Part shown: positions 1 through 4,896 of the stretch, in pieces
How the letters are laid out: each line of letters opens with the position of its first letter
Numbering within the stretch: position 1 is the first letter of the stretch
Assembly: GCA_017882935.1 (NCBI GenBank)
Contig: JADGOP010000216.1
Location: forward strand, 1-5,115
Length of the DNA: 5,115 bases
From: Actinomycetota bacterium
GTDB lineage: Bacteria; Actinomycetota; Acidimicrobiia; Acidimicrobiales; Iamiaceae
Direction: 5' to 3'
Notes under the pieces: model-generated
Told to the model about the DNA's origin: nothing
The model's input: the letters and a program-made list of their open reading frames with translations, nothing else
Databases searched by the model: none
Program-made: the position numbers and the translations under genes

Positions 1-837
1 CTGACCGCGCGCCTCGCGGTACTGCTGCTCGGCCTGCCGTCGGGCGACCGCGCGGACGTCGAGGAACGAGGTCCAGCCACCGCCGAAGCGTGTGGCGCGG
101 CGGCTGTGCTCGTCGATCTCCACGACGGCCGTGACGATTTGCTCGAGGAACGTCCGGTCGTGCGACACCACCACCAGGCCGCCCGTCCGCTCGTGCAGGA
201 GGAAGCGCTCGAGGCGGTCGAGGCCCGCCAGGTCGAGGTCGTTGGTGGGCTCGTCGAGGAGCAGGAGGTCGTGGCGGCTCAGCAGCACCGCGGCCAGCGA
301 GGCGCGGGCGGCCTGACCCCCCGACAGGGCGGTGGCCTCGATCGAGAGGCGGTCGTCGGGGAGCCCGAGGTCGTCGCAGACCTCGGCGGCCCGCGCATCG
401 AAGTCGGCGCCGCCAAGCGCGAGGTACCGCTGCAGGGCCACGTCGTAGTGCTCGGCCGCTTCCGCTGCCACGGCGGGGTCGGGCGACGCCAGCGCGCCGG
501 CCGAGCGGTCGAGCTCACGCACGGCCGCGGCCACGCCCGTGCGCCGTGCGAGGTGGTCGCGCAACGTCTCGCCCGGTCGTAGGTCGGGCTCCTGGGGGAG
601 GAGTCCGACGGTGGCCGTGGGCGGCGTCAGCCGGACCGCGCCCCGCTCCGGCGTGAGCTCCCCGGCCAGGGCGCGCAGCAGCGTGCTCTTGCCGACGCCG
701 TTCGGTCCGACGAGGCCGATGCGGTCGCCTGGCGCGACCGTGAGCGACACCGCATCGAGGATGGTGGTGGCGCCACGCGAGACGGTGACGTCGGTGGCGT
801 GGAGCACCGCGCCGGACAGCGCGGATCGGCGTGACAT
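1..837 (-). CDS. ABC-F family ATPase, N-terminal half (runs off left edge)
   Basis: The first 279 residues show a complete first nucleotide-binding domain: Walker A GPNGVGKST (44-52), Q-loop Gln82, signature LSGGQ (171-175), Walker B LLLLDEPTNDLD (191-202) and H-loop His226 in SHD. After residue ~260 an Arg/Gln-rich helix begins (RRQAEQQYREARGQ), as expected for the start of the linker between the two ATPase domains. There are no membrane segments, and the EPTNDLD form of Walker B is typical of ABC-F proteins. These are soluble, ribosome-binding translation or antibiotic-resistance factors, normally above 500 residues with two ATPase domains, so about half is missing from the window. The ATG at 837 is preceded by GGAGGT five bases upstream, which fixes the start. 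Its 72-bp leader looks regulatory (see mini-ORF and hairpin). Family assignment is firm; whether it confers resistance (ARE type) or is housekeeping cannot be told from this half. Confidence 0.93.
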   Translation of the reverse strand, partial: MSRRSALSGAVLHATDVTVSRGATTILDAVSLTVAPGDRIGLVGPNGVGKSTLLRALAGELTPERGAVRLTPPTATVGLLPQEPDLRPGETLRDHLARRTGVAAAVRELDRSAGALASPDPAVAAEAAEHYDVALQRYLALGGADFDARAAEVCDDLGLPDDRLSIEATALSGGQAARASLAAVLLSRHDLLLLDEPTNDLDLAGLDRLERFLLHERTGGLVVVSHDRTFLEQIVTAVVEIDEHSRRATRFGGGWTSFLDVRAVARRQAEQQYREARGQ

Positions 838-841
838 GGCG

Positions 842-878
842 GACCTCCGGAGGCGACAAGGCGGGTTCGACGGAGGTC
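842..878 (-). promoter_or_regulatory. SD-sequestering inverted repeat in ABC-F leader
   Basis: On the transcribed strand GACCTCCG (878-871) and CGGAGGTC (849-842) are perfect reverse complements separated by 21 nt. The downstream arm contains the GGAGGT ribosome binding site of the ABC-F gene, so an 8-bp stem would hide that site. The upstream arm overlaps the stop codon of a three-codon ORF. The repeat is seen directly; its action as a translation attenuator is inference by analogy with erm and ABC-F leaders. Confidence 0.5.
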
Positions 879-888
879 AGCGGCGCAT
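877..888 (-). CDS. Putative leader mini-ORF Met-Arg-Arg-stop
   Basis: ATG CGC CGC TGA lies in the leader of the ABC-F gene and is far too short for ordinary gene calling. There is no Shine-Dalgarno sequence before it, but a TAGCGT box ends 7 nt upstream, so a transcript could begin at the ATG and be read as a leaderless message. Its stop codon overlaps the upstream arm of the hairpin that covers the ABC-F ribosome binding site. A ribosome sitting on it would therefore block that arm. Arg-rich leader peptides of this kind are known in macrolide-inducible attenuators. A chance occurrence is quite possible. Confidence 0.35.
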   Translation of the reverse strand: MRR

Positions 889-895
889 GGCGACG

Positions 896-901
896 ACGCT
901 A
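896..901 (-). promoter_or_regulatory. Candidate -10 box for the ABC-F leader transcript
   Basis: TAGCGT on the minus strand fits TAnnnT and ends 7 nt before the mini-ORF ATG at 888. No good -35 element is present at 17-18 nt; a partial match (TCGACC) lies at a 19-nt spacing, inside the 3' end of the hydrolase gene. It would allow the ABC-F gene to be transcribed independently of the upstream genes. Confidence 0.35.
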
Positions 902-909
902 ACGCGGAC

Positions 910-1521
910 TCACCAGCCGCGGTCGACCCACTCCTGGAGGTGGGGGCGCTCGGCACCGATGGTGGTGTCGTCGCCGTGGCCGGGGAGCACCAGCGTGTCG
1001 GGGTCGAGCGTCGCGAAGAGCCGGTCGTCGATCGAGCGGATGATCGTGTCGAAGTCGGCGTCCTCGAAGCTGGTGTTGCCCGGGCCGCCGGGGAAGAGCG
1101 TGTCGCCGCTGAACAGCACCGGCGAGCCCTCGAGCCGGAAGCACATCGACCCGGGGGTGTGACCCGGCGTGAGGATGGTGTGCAGCCGGAGCCGGCCCAC
1201 CTCGATGACGCCCTCGTCGTCGAGCACGAAGTCGTACGACGGGAGCATCGACGAGTCGGCCGCGGTGACGCCCACCTCGAACCCGGCGTCGCGCACGGCC
1301 GGCACCGCCTGGATGTGGTCCCAGTGGCCGTGCGTCTCGAGCACCTTGCGGACCCCGAGCGTGCGGCACAGGTCGAGCAGCTTCTCGTGCTCGTTGGCGG
1401 CGTCGAGCAGCACTGCGTCGCCGGTCTCGCGGCAGCGCAGCACGAAGACGTTGTTGTCGAACGGGCCCACCACGATCTTGTGGATCTCGGCCTGCGTGTC
1501 GGACCAGTGGAGCGTGGACAT
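910..1521 (-). CDS. Metallo-beta-lactamase-fold hydrolase, glyoxalase II-like
   Basis: A complete 203-aa protein of the metallo-beta-lactamase superfamily. The di-metal site is intact: THGHWDH (63-69, giving His64, His66, Asp68, His69), His121 in PGHTPGS, Asp140 in FSGD and His182 in PGHG. The glyoxalase II-like spacing suggests hydrolysis of a thioester or related ester in the cytoplasm, but the protein ends soon after the last metal ligand. It therefore lacks the C-terminal glutathione-binding helices of true glyoxalase II (about 250 aa), so the substrate is unknown. There is no signal peptide. The ATG at 1521 has only a weak purine-rich stretch upstream (GGGA). It lies 34 bp after the vapC-like gene and 72 bp before the ABC-F gene, all on the same strand, so it may be read from an upstream promoter. 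Confidence 0.93.
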   Translation of the reverse strand: MSTLHWSDTQAEIHKIVVGPFDNNVFVLRCRETGDAVLLDAANEHEKLLDLCRTLGVRKVLETHGHWDHIQAVPAVRDAGFEVGVTAADSSMLPSYDFVLDDEGVIEVGRLRLHTILTPGHTPGSMCFRLEGSPVLFSGDTLFPGGPGNTSFEDADFDTIIRSIDDRLFATLDPDTLVLPGHGDDTTIGAERPHLQEWVDRGW

Positions 1522-1555
1522 GGTCCCAGTCTGCCGGGCGGCGACCGGTTCCGCC

Positions 1556-2023
1556 TCAGGGCTCGATCATGCCCCCGGGGTGGCGGCCGCCGGGCCGGCG
1601 GGCTCCCCGGGTCGGGGCGCTCGCCGTGGAGACCACCGCGAGGCCGAGTGCCAGGGCCACCGGGATCTGGTGGGCGTCGAACGTGAGGAAGGTGGTGGGC
1701 CGCGGGAGGCGATCGGCGGCCGCGAGGTGGACGGCATCGGTGGTGCGCAGCGGGTGCTCGCGCCCGAGGTCGGCGGCGCGGTCGAGGCATGCCTGGTCGG
1801 TGGGCACCACGTGGAAGCAGTCCCACTCGTCGCGCAGGGCGCGGCGCAGCCCCACCGCCTGGCCGGGGTCGGTGAGCCGGTCGACGAGCATGAGCGCCTC
1901 GGTGAGCGCCAGGGCCGACGCGCACCAGTCGGGGTCGGCGGCCATGGCGTCGAGGGTGAGGGCGTGGGTGGGCCCCGACACGTAGCGCGACAGCAGCGCC
2001 GAGGTGTCGAGCGCGAGCGTCAT
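1556..2023 (-). CDS. vapC: PIN-domain ribonuclease, VapC-like toxin
   Basis: The 155-aa product starts MTLALDTSALL, the standard opening of a PIN domain. The four acidic residues expected for Mg-dependent RNA cleavage are present: Asp6, Glu42 (LTEAL), Asp96 (RTTDAVHLAAA) and Asp116 (TFDAHQ). VapC toxins cut specific RNAs, often tRNA or rRNA, when freed from their antitoxin. The Phd/VapB-like gene lies 36 bp upstream on the same strand, the usual antitoxin-first order. The PIN fold should end near residue 132; the last ~24 residues are a Gly/Arg/Pro-rich tail not needed for the fold, of unknown role. The ATG at 2023 has no clear Shine-Dalgarno sequence, so translation may be coupled or weak. 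The assignment to the family is strong; activity and target are not known. Confidence 0.92.
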   Translation of the reverse strand: MTLALDTSALLSRYVSGPTHALTLDAMAADPDWCASALALTEALMLVDRLTDPGQAVGLRRALRDEWDCFHVVPTDQACLDRAADLGREHPLRTTDAVHLAAADRLPRPTTFLTFDAHQIPVALALGLAVVSTASAPTRGARRPGGRHPGGMIEP

Positions 2024-2059
2024 CGTGCCGCGCCGCGACGGGTGCGGTGCCGCGCCGCG

Positions 2060-2338
2060 TCAGCCACCGCGCAGCTCCGCGAGCGCCCGGTCGAGTCGGG
2101 CGCCGGCCCACAGGTCGACCCGCACGTCGGGGGCCGGTCGGTCGCGTCGCCGGGGCGCGACCAGCAGGCCGCGGGTCACGAGGTCGTCGAGGGTGGCGCT
2201 GCCCGCCAGTGGGTCGAGGGGGCCGAGCTGAGCCAGTGGGCGCCCGTCGACGGTGACCACGATGCGCTCGCCGGCGCCGGCCCGCCGCACCGCCGCGGCG
2301 GTCTGGTTCCGCAGGTCACGCACGCCGAGCCGTTCCAC
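2060..2338 (-). CDS. vapB: Phd/VapB-like antitoxin
   Basis: The 92-aa product begins MERLGVRDLRNQTAAAVRRAGAGERIVV and continues with VDGRPLAQLGPL. This is the pattern of the Phd/YefM-type antitoxin DNA-binding domain (VRELRN..., then ERI.VT.NGRPVA.L.P). The C-terminal part ends in VDLWAGARLDRALAELRGG, similar to the toxin-wrapping helix of VapB partners of PIN toxins. I chose GTG at 2338 rather than the in-frame ATG at 2449, because homology-like sequence begins exactly there and a TACGCT box ends 8 nt before it, suggesting a leaderless message. The upstream extension (Gly/Arg-rich) does not resemble the family. The N-terminal domain likely binds its own promoter; an imperfect palindrome overlaps the -35 region. 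Confidence 0.88.
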   Translation of the reverse strand: MERLGVRDLRNQTAAAVRRAGAGERIVVTVDGRPLAQLGPLDPLAGSATLDDLVTRGLLVAPRRRDRPAPDVRVDLWAGARLDRALAELRGG

Positions 2339-2346
2339 GGCGGCCC

Positions 2347-2376
2347 AGCGTAGTCGTGGTGTCGCACCGGTGTACA
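2347..2376 (-). promoter_or_regulatory. Candidate vapBC promoter (leaderless geometry)
   Basis: On the minus strand TGTACA (2376-2371, four of six matches to TTGACA) and TACGCT (2352-2347, fits TAnnnT) are 18 nt apart. The -10 box ends 8 nt before the GTG at 2338, so transcription could start at or next to the start codon. The -35 box lies in the centre of an imperfect palindrome, which fits repression by the VapB-VapC complex. Confidence 0.45.
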
Positions 2377-2390
2377 CACACCGAGGTGCG
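2363..2390. promoter_or_regulatory. Imperfect palindrome, candidate operator
   Basis: The left arm CGCACCGGTGT and the right arm ACACCGAGGTGCG are reverse complements apart from a 2-nt bulge, around a short ACAC centre. A perfect GTGTACAC lies inside. It sits in the divergent region between the vapB-like gene and the acyl-CoA dehydrogenase gene and covers the proposed vapB -35 box. It could be an autoregulatory VapBC operator, or a site for a regulator of the dehydrogenase gene; the sequence does not decide. Confidence 0.45.
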
Positions 2391-2463
2391 CCGCCCCGGG
2401 CCGTCCCGCTAGAACAGGCGCCTCGACCGAGATTCCACACCCGTCCCACCCAGGGGGAACACC

Positions 2464-3579
2464 GTGAACTTCGCCTTCAGCGAGGAGCAGGACGAACTGC
2501 GCCGCATCGTGCGCCAGTTCCTCGACGACAAGTCGTCGGAGACCGCCGTGCGCGAGCAGATGGACACCGAGGCCGGCTACGACGCCGCGGTGTGGTCGCA
2601 GATGGCCGAGCAGCTCGGCCTCCAGGGCCTCATCATCCCCGAGGAGTTCGGTGGCTCGGGCTACTCCTACATCGAGCTCATCGTGGTGCTCGAGGAGATG
2701 GGCCGGTCGCTGCTCTGCGCGCCGTACTTCTCCTCCGTCGTGCTGGCCGGCAACACCCTGCTGCACAGCGGCGACGACGCGGCCAAGAAGGCGCACCTGC
2801 CCGGCATCGCCTCCGGCGAGACCATCGCCGCGCTGGCGCTCACCGAGGCCAACGGCCGCTGGGACGAGGCGGGCATCACCGCCACCGCCACCGCGTCGGG
2901 CGACGGCTACACCATCGACGGCGAGAAGCTCTTCGTCCTCGACGGCCACACCGCCGACCTCATCATCGTGGCCGCCCGCACCGGCAAGGGCGTGAGCCTC
3001 TTCACCGTGGCCGCCGACGCCGCGGGCCTCACCCGCACCGCGCTGTCCACCATGGACCAGACGCGCAAGCAGGCCAAGCTCACCTTCGCCGGAACGCCGG
3101 CCACGCTCCTCGGCACCGAGGGCGAGGGCTGGACCGTGCTCGAGCGGGTCCTCGACCTCGCCGCGGTGGCCCTCGCCGCCGAGCAGGTCGGTGGCGCGCA
3201 GAAGGTGCTCGACATGTCGGTCGAGTACGCCAAGGTGCGCGTGCAGTTCGGCCGCCCGATCGGGTCGTTCCAGGCCATCAAGCACAAGTGCGCCGACATG
3301 CTGCTCGAGGTCGAGTCCTCGAAGTCCGCCGCCTACTACGCCGGCTGGTGCGCCTCGGAGCTCAACGACGAGCTGCCCTCGGTGGCGTGCCTGGCCAAGG
3401 CCTACTGCTCGGAGGCCTACTTCCACTGCGCCGCCGAGAACATCCAGATCCACGGTGGCATCGGCTTCACCTGGGAGCACCCGGCGCACCTCTACTTCAA
3501 GCGCGCCAAGTCGTCGGAGCTGCTGTTCGGCGACCCCACCTACCACCGCGAGCTGCTGGCCCAGCGCATCGGTCTGTGA
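2464..3579 (+). CDS. Acyl-CoA dehydrogenase (FadE-like)
   Basis: A 371-aa acyl-CoA dehydrogenase with the three usual regions. The N-terminal helical domain is at ~1-122, with LIIPEEFGGSGYS at 57-68. The beta domain follows, with ALTEANGRWDEAG at 125-137 at the flavin and substrate site. The C-terminal helical domain has AAEQVGGAQ (238-246), the family signature VRVQFGRPIGSFQAIKHKCADM (258-279) and IQIHGGIGFTWEHPAHLYFKRAK (327-349). It would oxidise an acyl-CoA to the 2-enoyl-CoA using FAD, in fatty-acid or sterol side-chain breakdown. The C-terminus ends LLFGDPTYHRELLAQRIGL, like mycobacterial FadE proteins that work in heteromeric pairs. The catalytic glutamate positions of MCAD and isovaleryl-CoA dehydrogenase appear to be Phe355 and Ala233. 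GTG at 2464 follows AGGGGGA by 5 nt. No partner dehydrogenase, thiolase or hydratase gene is in the window, so the substrate is open. Confidence 0.95.
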   Translation: MNFAFSEEQDELRRIVRQFLDDKSSETAVREQMDTEAGYDAAVWSQMAEQLGLQGLIIPEEFGGSGYSYIELIVVLEEMGRSLLCAPYFSSVVLAGNTLLHSGDDAAKKAHLPGIASGETIAALALTEANGRWDEAGITATATASGDGYTIDGEKLFVLDGHTADLIIVAARTGKGVSLFTVAADAAGLTRTALSTMDQTRKQAKLTFAGTPATLLGTEGEGWTVLERVLDLAAVALAAEQVGGAQKVLDMSVEYAKVRVQFGRPIGSFQAIKHKCADMLLEVESSKSAAYYAGWCASELNDELPSVACLAKAYCSEAYFHCAAENIQIHGGIGFTWEHPAHLYFKRAKSSELLFGDPTYHRELLAQRIGL

Positions 3580-3584
3580 CCTCG

Positions 3585-3603
3585 GCACCTGCTTCGCAGG
3601 TGC
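3585..3603 (+). terminator. Hairpin after the acyl-CoA dehydrogenase gene
   Basis: GCACCTGC and GCAGGTGC form a perfect 8-bp stem with a TTC loop, starting 6 nt after the stop codon. No T-run follows, which is common for actinobacterial hairpin terminators, but it makes the call tentative. It separates the dehydrogenase from the next gene, which has its own candidate promoter. Confidence 0.5.
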
Positions 3604-3628
3604 GCCTTCGGCATCCGGGTCACACCCG

Positions 3629-3634
3629 TAACGT
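3629..3634 (+). promoter_or_regulatory. Candidate -10 box for the membrane-anchored protein gene
   Basis: TAACGT ends 6 nt before the ATG at 3641 and fits TAnnnT. No Shine-Dalgarno sequence precedes the ATG, so a leaderless message is likely. The -35 region (TTCGGC, 16-nt spacing) matches poorly. Confidence 0.45.
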
Positions 3635-3640
3635 GAACCG

Positions 3641-4084
3641 ATGATCTGGATCTTCGTGGTGCTCGCGATCGTGAGCGTGGTCGTGATCGCGTTGGTGGCC
3701 GTCGGGCGCGAGGCGCTCGGCGGCGCCACCCGCGCGCGCCCCGCGGTCTTCGACCTCGAGGAGGCGGTGGCGTTCATCAGCGACGGCCTGCCGCCCGACG
3801 TGGCCTCGCGCCTCACCTACGACGACGTGCGGTGGGTGCTGCGCACCGACGTGGACGCGCTCGAGGAGGCCACGGCCGAGGCCGAGCACGTCGAGTTGGG
3901 CATGGAGGTGCTCGACGAGGACATCGCCATCGGCCGCATCCTCGAGGTCGTCGACGCCGAGGGCCGCGACCTCACCGACGTCGACGTGGCGTCGGTCCTG
4001 CAGGGCCGGACGCGCTACCTGCGCGCCATCGGCGCCATCGGGCCGGAGGTCGTCGGGGACCCCGACGGGGGCGACGCGAGCTGA
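3641..4084 (+). CDS. Membrane-anchored acidic protein, function unknown
   Basis: A 147-aa protein with one hydrophobic N-terminal segment (residues ~2-21, IWIFVVLAIVSVVVIALVAV) followed by arginines (R23, R31, R33). By the positive-inside rule the rest lies in the cytoplasm. The soluble part is acidic and largely helical. It contains LEEAVAFISDGLPPDVASRLTYDDVRWVLRTDVDALE (39-75) and later GRDLTDVDVASVLQGRTRYLRAIGAIGP (108-135). This layout resembles small conserved actinobacterial proteins of unknown function, as far as I can judge from memory; I do not recognise a named family. The start ATG has no ribosome binding site but a TAACGT box 6 nt upstream. Codon use matches the neighbours, so it is very likely a real gene. 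It stands alone between two hairpins. Confidence 0.85.
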   Translation: MIWIFVVLAIVSVVVIALVAVGREALGGATRARPAVFDLEEAVAFISDGLPPDVASRLTYDDVRWVLRTDVDALEEATAEAEHVELGMEVLDEDIAIGRILEVVDAEGRDLTDVDVASVLQGRTRYLRAIGAIGPEVVGDPDGGDAS

Positions 4085-4101
4085 GCGCGCGGCTGCGCGC
4101 G
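4085..4101 (+). terminator. GC hairpin after the membrane-anchored protein gene
   Basis: CGCGCG, a GCTG loop, then CGCGCG (4086-4101) form a 6-bp stem immediately after the TGA at 4082-4084; a register shifted by one base pairs equally well. No T-run follows. It may terminate or stabilise the upstream message; the low complexity of the repeat keeps confidence modest. Confidence 0.4.
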
Positions 4102-4143
4102 GGGCGTCCCGACAAGTTGGGGGTAGCCGCGACGCGGTCTGAC

Positions 4144-4152
4144 TGCTACCGT
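4144..4152 (+). promoter_or_regulatory. Candidate extended -10 promoter of the cold-shock gene
   Basis: TGC followed by TACCGT is a good extended -10 element. No convincing -35 lies at 16-18 nt, which extended -10 promoters do not strictly need. Starting near 4159, the message would have a leader of about 113 nt before the cold-shock start codon, in keeping with the long leaders of csp messages. Confidence 0.4.
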
Positions 4153-4271
4153 CACCGGAGCGTTCACAATCAACAACACGCAGGAATGAACGTCATTGCT
4201 GGTCAAGGTCGGGCTTGTTCTGTCCTGGTTCCCCGCAAGTTCGTGCGTCGAAACGGAAGGACAACACCCAA
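4153..4271 (+). promoter_or_regulatory. Probable long 5' leader of the cold-shock mRNA
   Basis: The first part (4160-4200) is about 46% GC, clearly below the surrounding sequence. It contains a small stem at 4181-4201 (CAG-G-AATGA, loop ACG, TCATT-G-CTG, with one G-G mismatch). An ATG at 4186 opens 34 codons in another frame, ending at 4290 inside the cold-shock gene, but its AGGA is only one base away, too close for normal initiation. Temperature-dependent folding is known for other csp leaders; here it is only an inference. Confidence 0.35.
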
Positions 4272-4475
4272 ATGCCTACTGGCACCGTGAAGTGGTTCAA
4301 CGCCACCAAGGGCTTCGGCTTCATTGCTCCCGAGGACGGTGGCGAGGACCTCTTCGTCCACCAGACCGAGATCCAGGTCTCCGGCTACCGCGAGCTGGCC
4401 GAGGGCCAGCGCGTGGAGTTCGAGGTCACCCAAGGCAAGAAGGGCCTGCAGGCTTCGGCCGTCAAGCCCGTCTGA
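4272..4475 (+). CDS. Cold-shock domain protein (CspA family)
   Basis: The 67-aa product is a single cold-shock domain of normal length. It has Trp8-Phe9 in [14 protein letters not shown]1-like KGFGFI (13-18) and RNP2-like LFVH (27-30), followed by [23 protein letters not shown]. Such proteins bind single-stranded RNA and DNA in the cytoplasm, melt RNA structure and aid translation or transcription antitermination; several copies per genome are usual, and not all are cold-induced. I chose ATG at 4272, which gives the standard MPTGTVKWF start and has GGAAGGA 10 nt upstream. The in-frame ATG at 4215 would add 19 residues unlike the family and would remove that ribosome binding site from use. A strong terminator follows, so the gene is probably monocistronic. 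Confidence 0.97.
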   Translation: MPTGTVKWFNATKGFGFIAPEDGGEDLFVHQTEIQVSGYRELAEGQRVEFEVTQGKKGLQASAVKPV

Positions 4476-4495
4476 TCTTGGTTCCACGTCTGTAG

Positions 4496-4523
4496 CGAAG
4501 GGCGGGCTTCGGCCCGCCCTTCG
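4496..4523 (+). terminator. Strong UUCG-loop terminator of the cold-shock gene
   Basis: CGAAGGGCGGGC, the loop TTCG, then GCCCGCCCTTCG form a perfect 12-bp stem closed by a very stable C(UUCG)G tetraloop, 20 nt after the csp stop codon. The sequence after it is not T-rich, but stem strength and position make an intrinsic terminator likely. Confidence 0.85.
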
Positions 4524-4565
4524 TCGCGTCCGGGCTCGGATCGCAAGCCCCGGTGGGCAGCGGTT

Positions 4566-4593
4566 TTGGCAGGCCCGGGCGGTCTCGTAGGGT
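4566..4593 (+). promoter_or_regulatory. Promoter of the four-cysteine small protein
   Basis: TTGGCA (4566-4571, five of six matches to TTGACA) and TAGGGT (4588-4593, fits TAnnnT) are 16 nt apart. The -10 box ends 8 nt before the ATG at 4602. This is the best-looking promoter in the window and would give a leaderless message. The overlapping AGGGTGAG could instead act as a ribosome binding site on a longer transcript. Confidence 0.6.
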
Positions 4594-4601
4594 GAGCGGC
4601 C

Positions 4602-4826
4602 ATGGAGCGCCCCACCCGTTTCGAGGACCACCGCTGGCTCGGCGACAAGCGCAGCCAGGTGGTCCACGACCTCGACAGCTGCGACCGGCCCGAGGTCATC
4701 GACGAGCTGATGGACTCGCAGCAGTACCTCTGCTTCGGTCCCGACACCTTCGTCGAGGCCTCGAACCGCGGCTACCACCGGTGCCGCTGCCCCGGGGCCC
4801 GCGCCGCCGCGGCCGCCGAGGCCTGA
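4602..4826 (+). CDS. Small four-cysteine protein, function unknown
   Basis: A 74-aa protein, MERPTRFEDHRWLGDK..., soluble with no membrane segment. It has four cysteines: Cys27 (DLDSCDRPEVIDEL), Cys44 (QQYLCFGPDT) and Cys61/Cys63 in YHRCRCPG, plus several histidines. These could bind a metal, but I recognise no known zinc or iron-sulphur spacing. The last ten residues are alanine-rich and probably disordered. A good promoter ends 8 nt before the ATG. Codon use fits the neighbours and the acidic, aromatic-containing core looks like a true protein rather than a shadow frame. It follows the cold-shock terminator, so it is a separate transcription unit, possibly continuing into the hydrolase-like gene 70 bp downstream. 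Confidence 0.75.
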   Translation: MERPTRFEDHRWLGDKRSQVVHDLDSCDRPEVIDELMDSQQYLCFGPDTFVEASNRGYHRCRCPGARAAAAAEA

Positions 4827-4896
4827 CCTCCCGATGGCGTCGCCGGACCGCCCCGATGCCGCCGCGTCGGCGCGCCGGTAGCGGGGCCGTCGGTCC

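Noticed and set aside
844..853. Perfect palindrome CCTCCGGAGG as a protein-binding operator
   Set aside because: It is centred on the ribosome binding site and is explained by GGAGG plus its short complement; the longer 8-bp repeat with a proper loop is the more useful reading.
627..2111. A 494-codon minus-strand frame across the hydrolase and vapC genes
   Set aside because: It is in another frame of the same strand as three genes with intact motifs, and its product is Arg/Pro/Ser/Thr-rich with no recognisable domain.
2410..2415. TAGAAC upstream of the acyl-CoA dehydrogenase as a KstR-type half-site or -10 box
   Set aside because: The matching GTTC half is missing, and as a -10 box it lacks the final T and has no -35 partner.
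2339..2449. N-terminal extension of the antitoxin from an in-frame ATG at 2449
   Set aside because: The added 37 residues are Gly/Arg-rich and unlike the family, and they would run through the promoter and palindrome; the GTG at 2338 fits better.
2176..3816. A 546-codon open frame on the minus strand opposite the acyl-CoA dehydrogenase gene
   Set aside because: Its product is Gly/Val/Ala/Arg/Leu-rich low-complexity sequence with no motif, and it lies antisense to an unmistakable gene in a GC-rich genome, where such shadow frames are common.
4834..4881. Short frame of 15 codons (ATG at 4834) before the alpha/beta-hydrolase gene
   Set aside because: It lacks a ribosome binding site, is Ala/Arg/Pro-biased and shows no regulatory structure around it.
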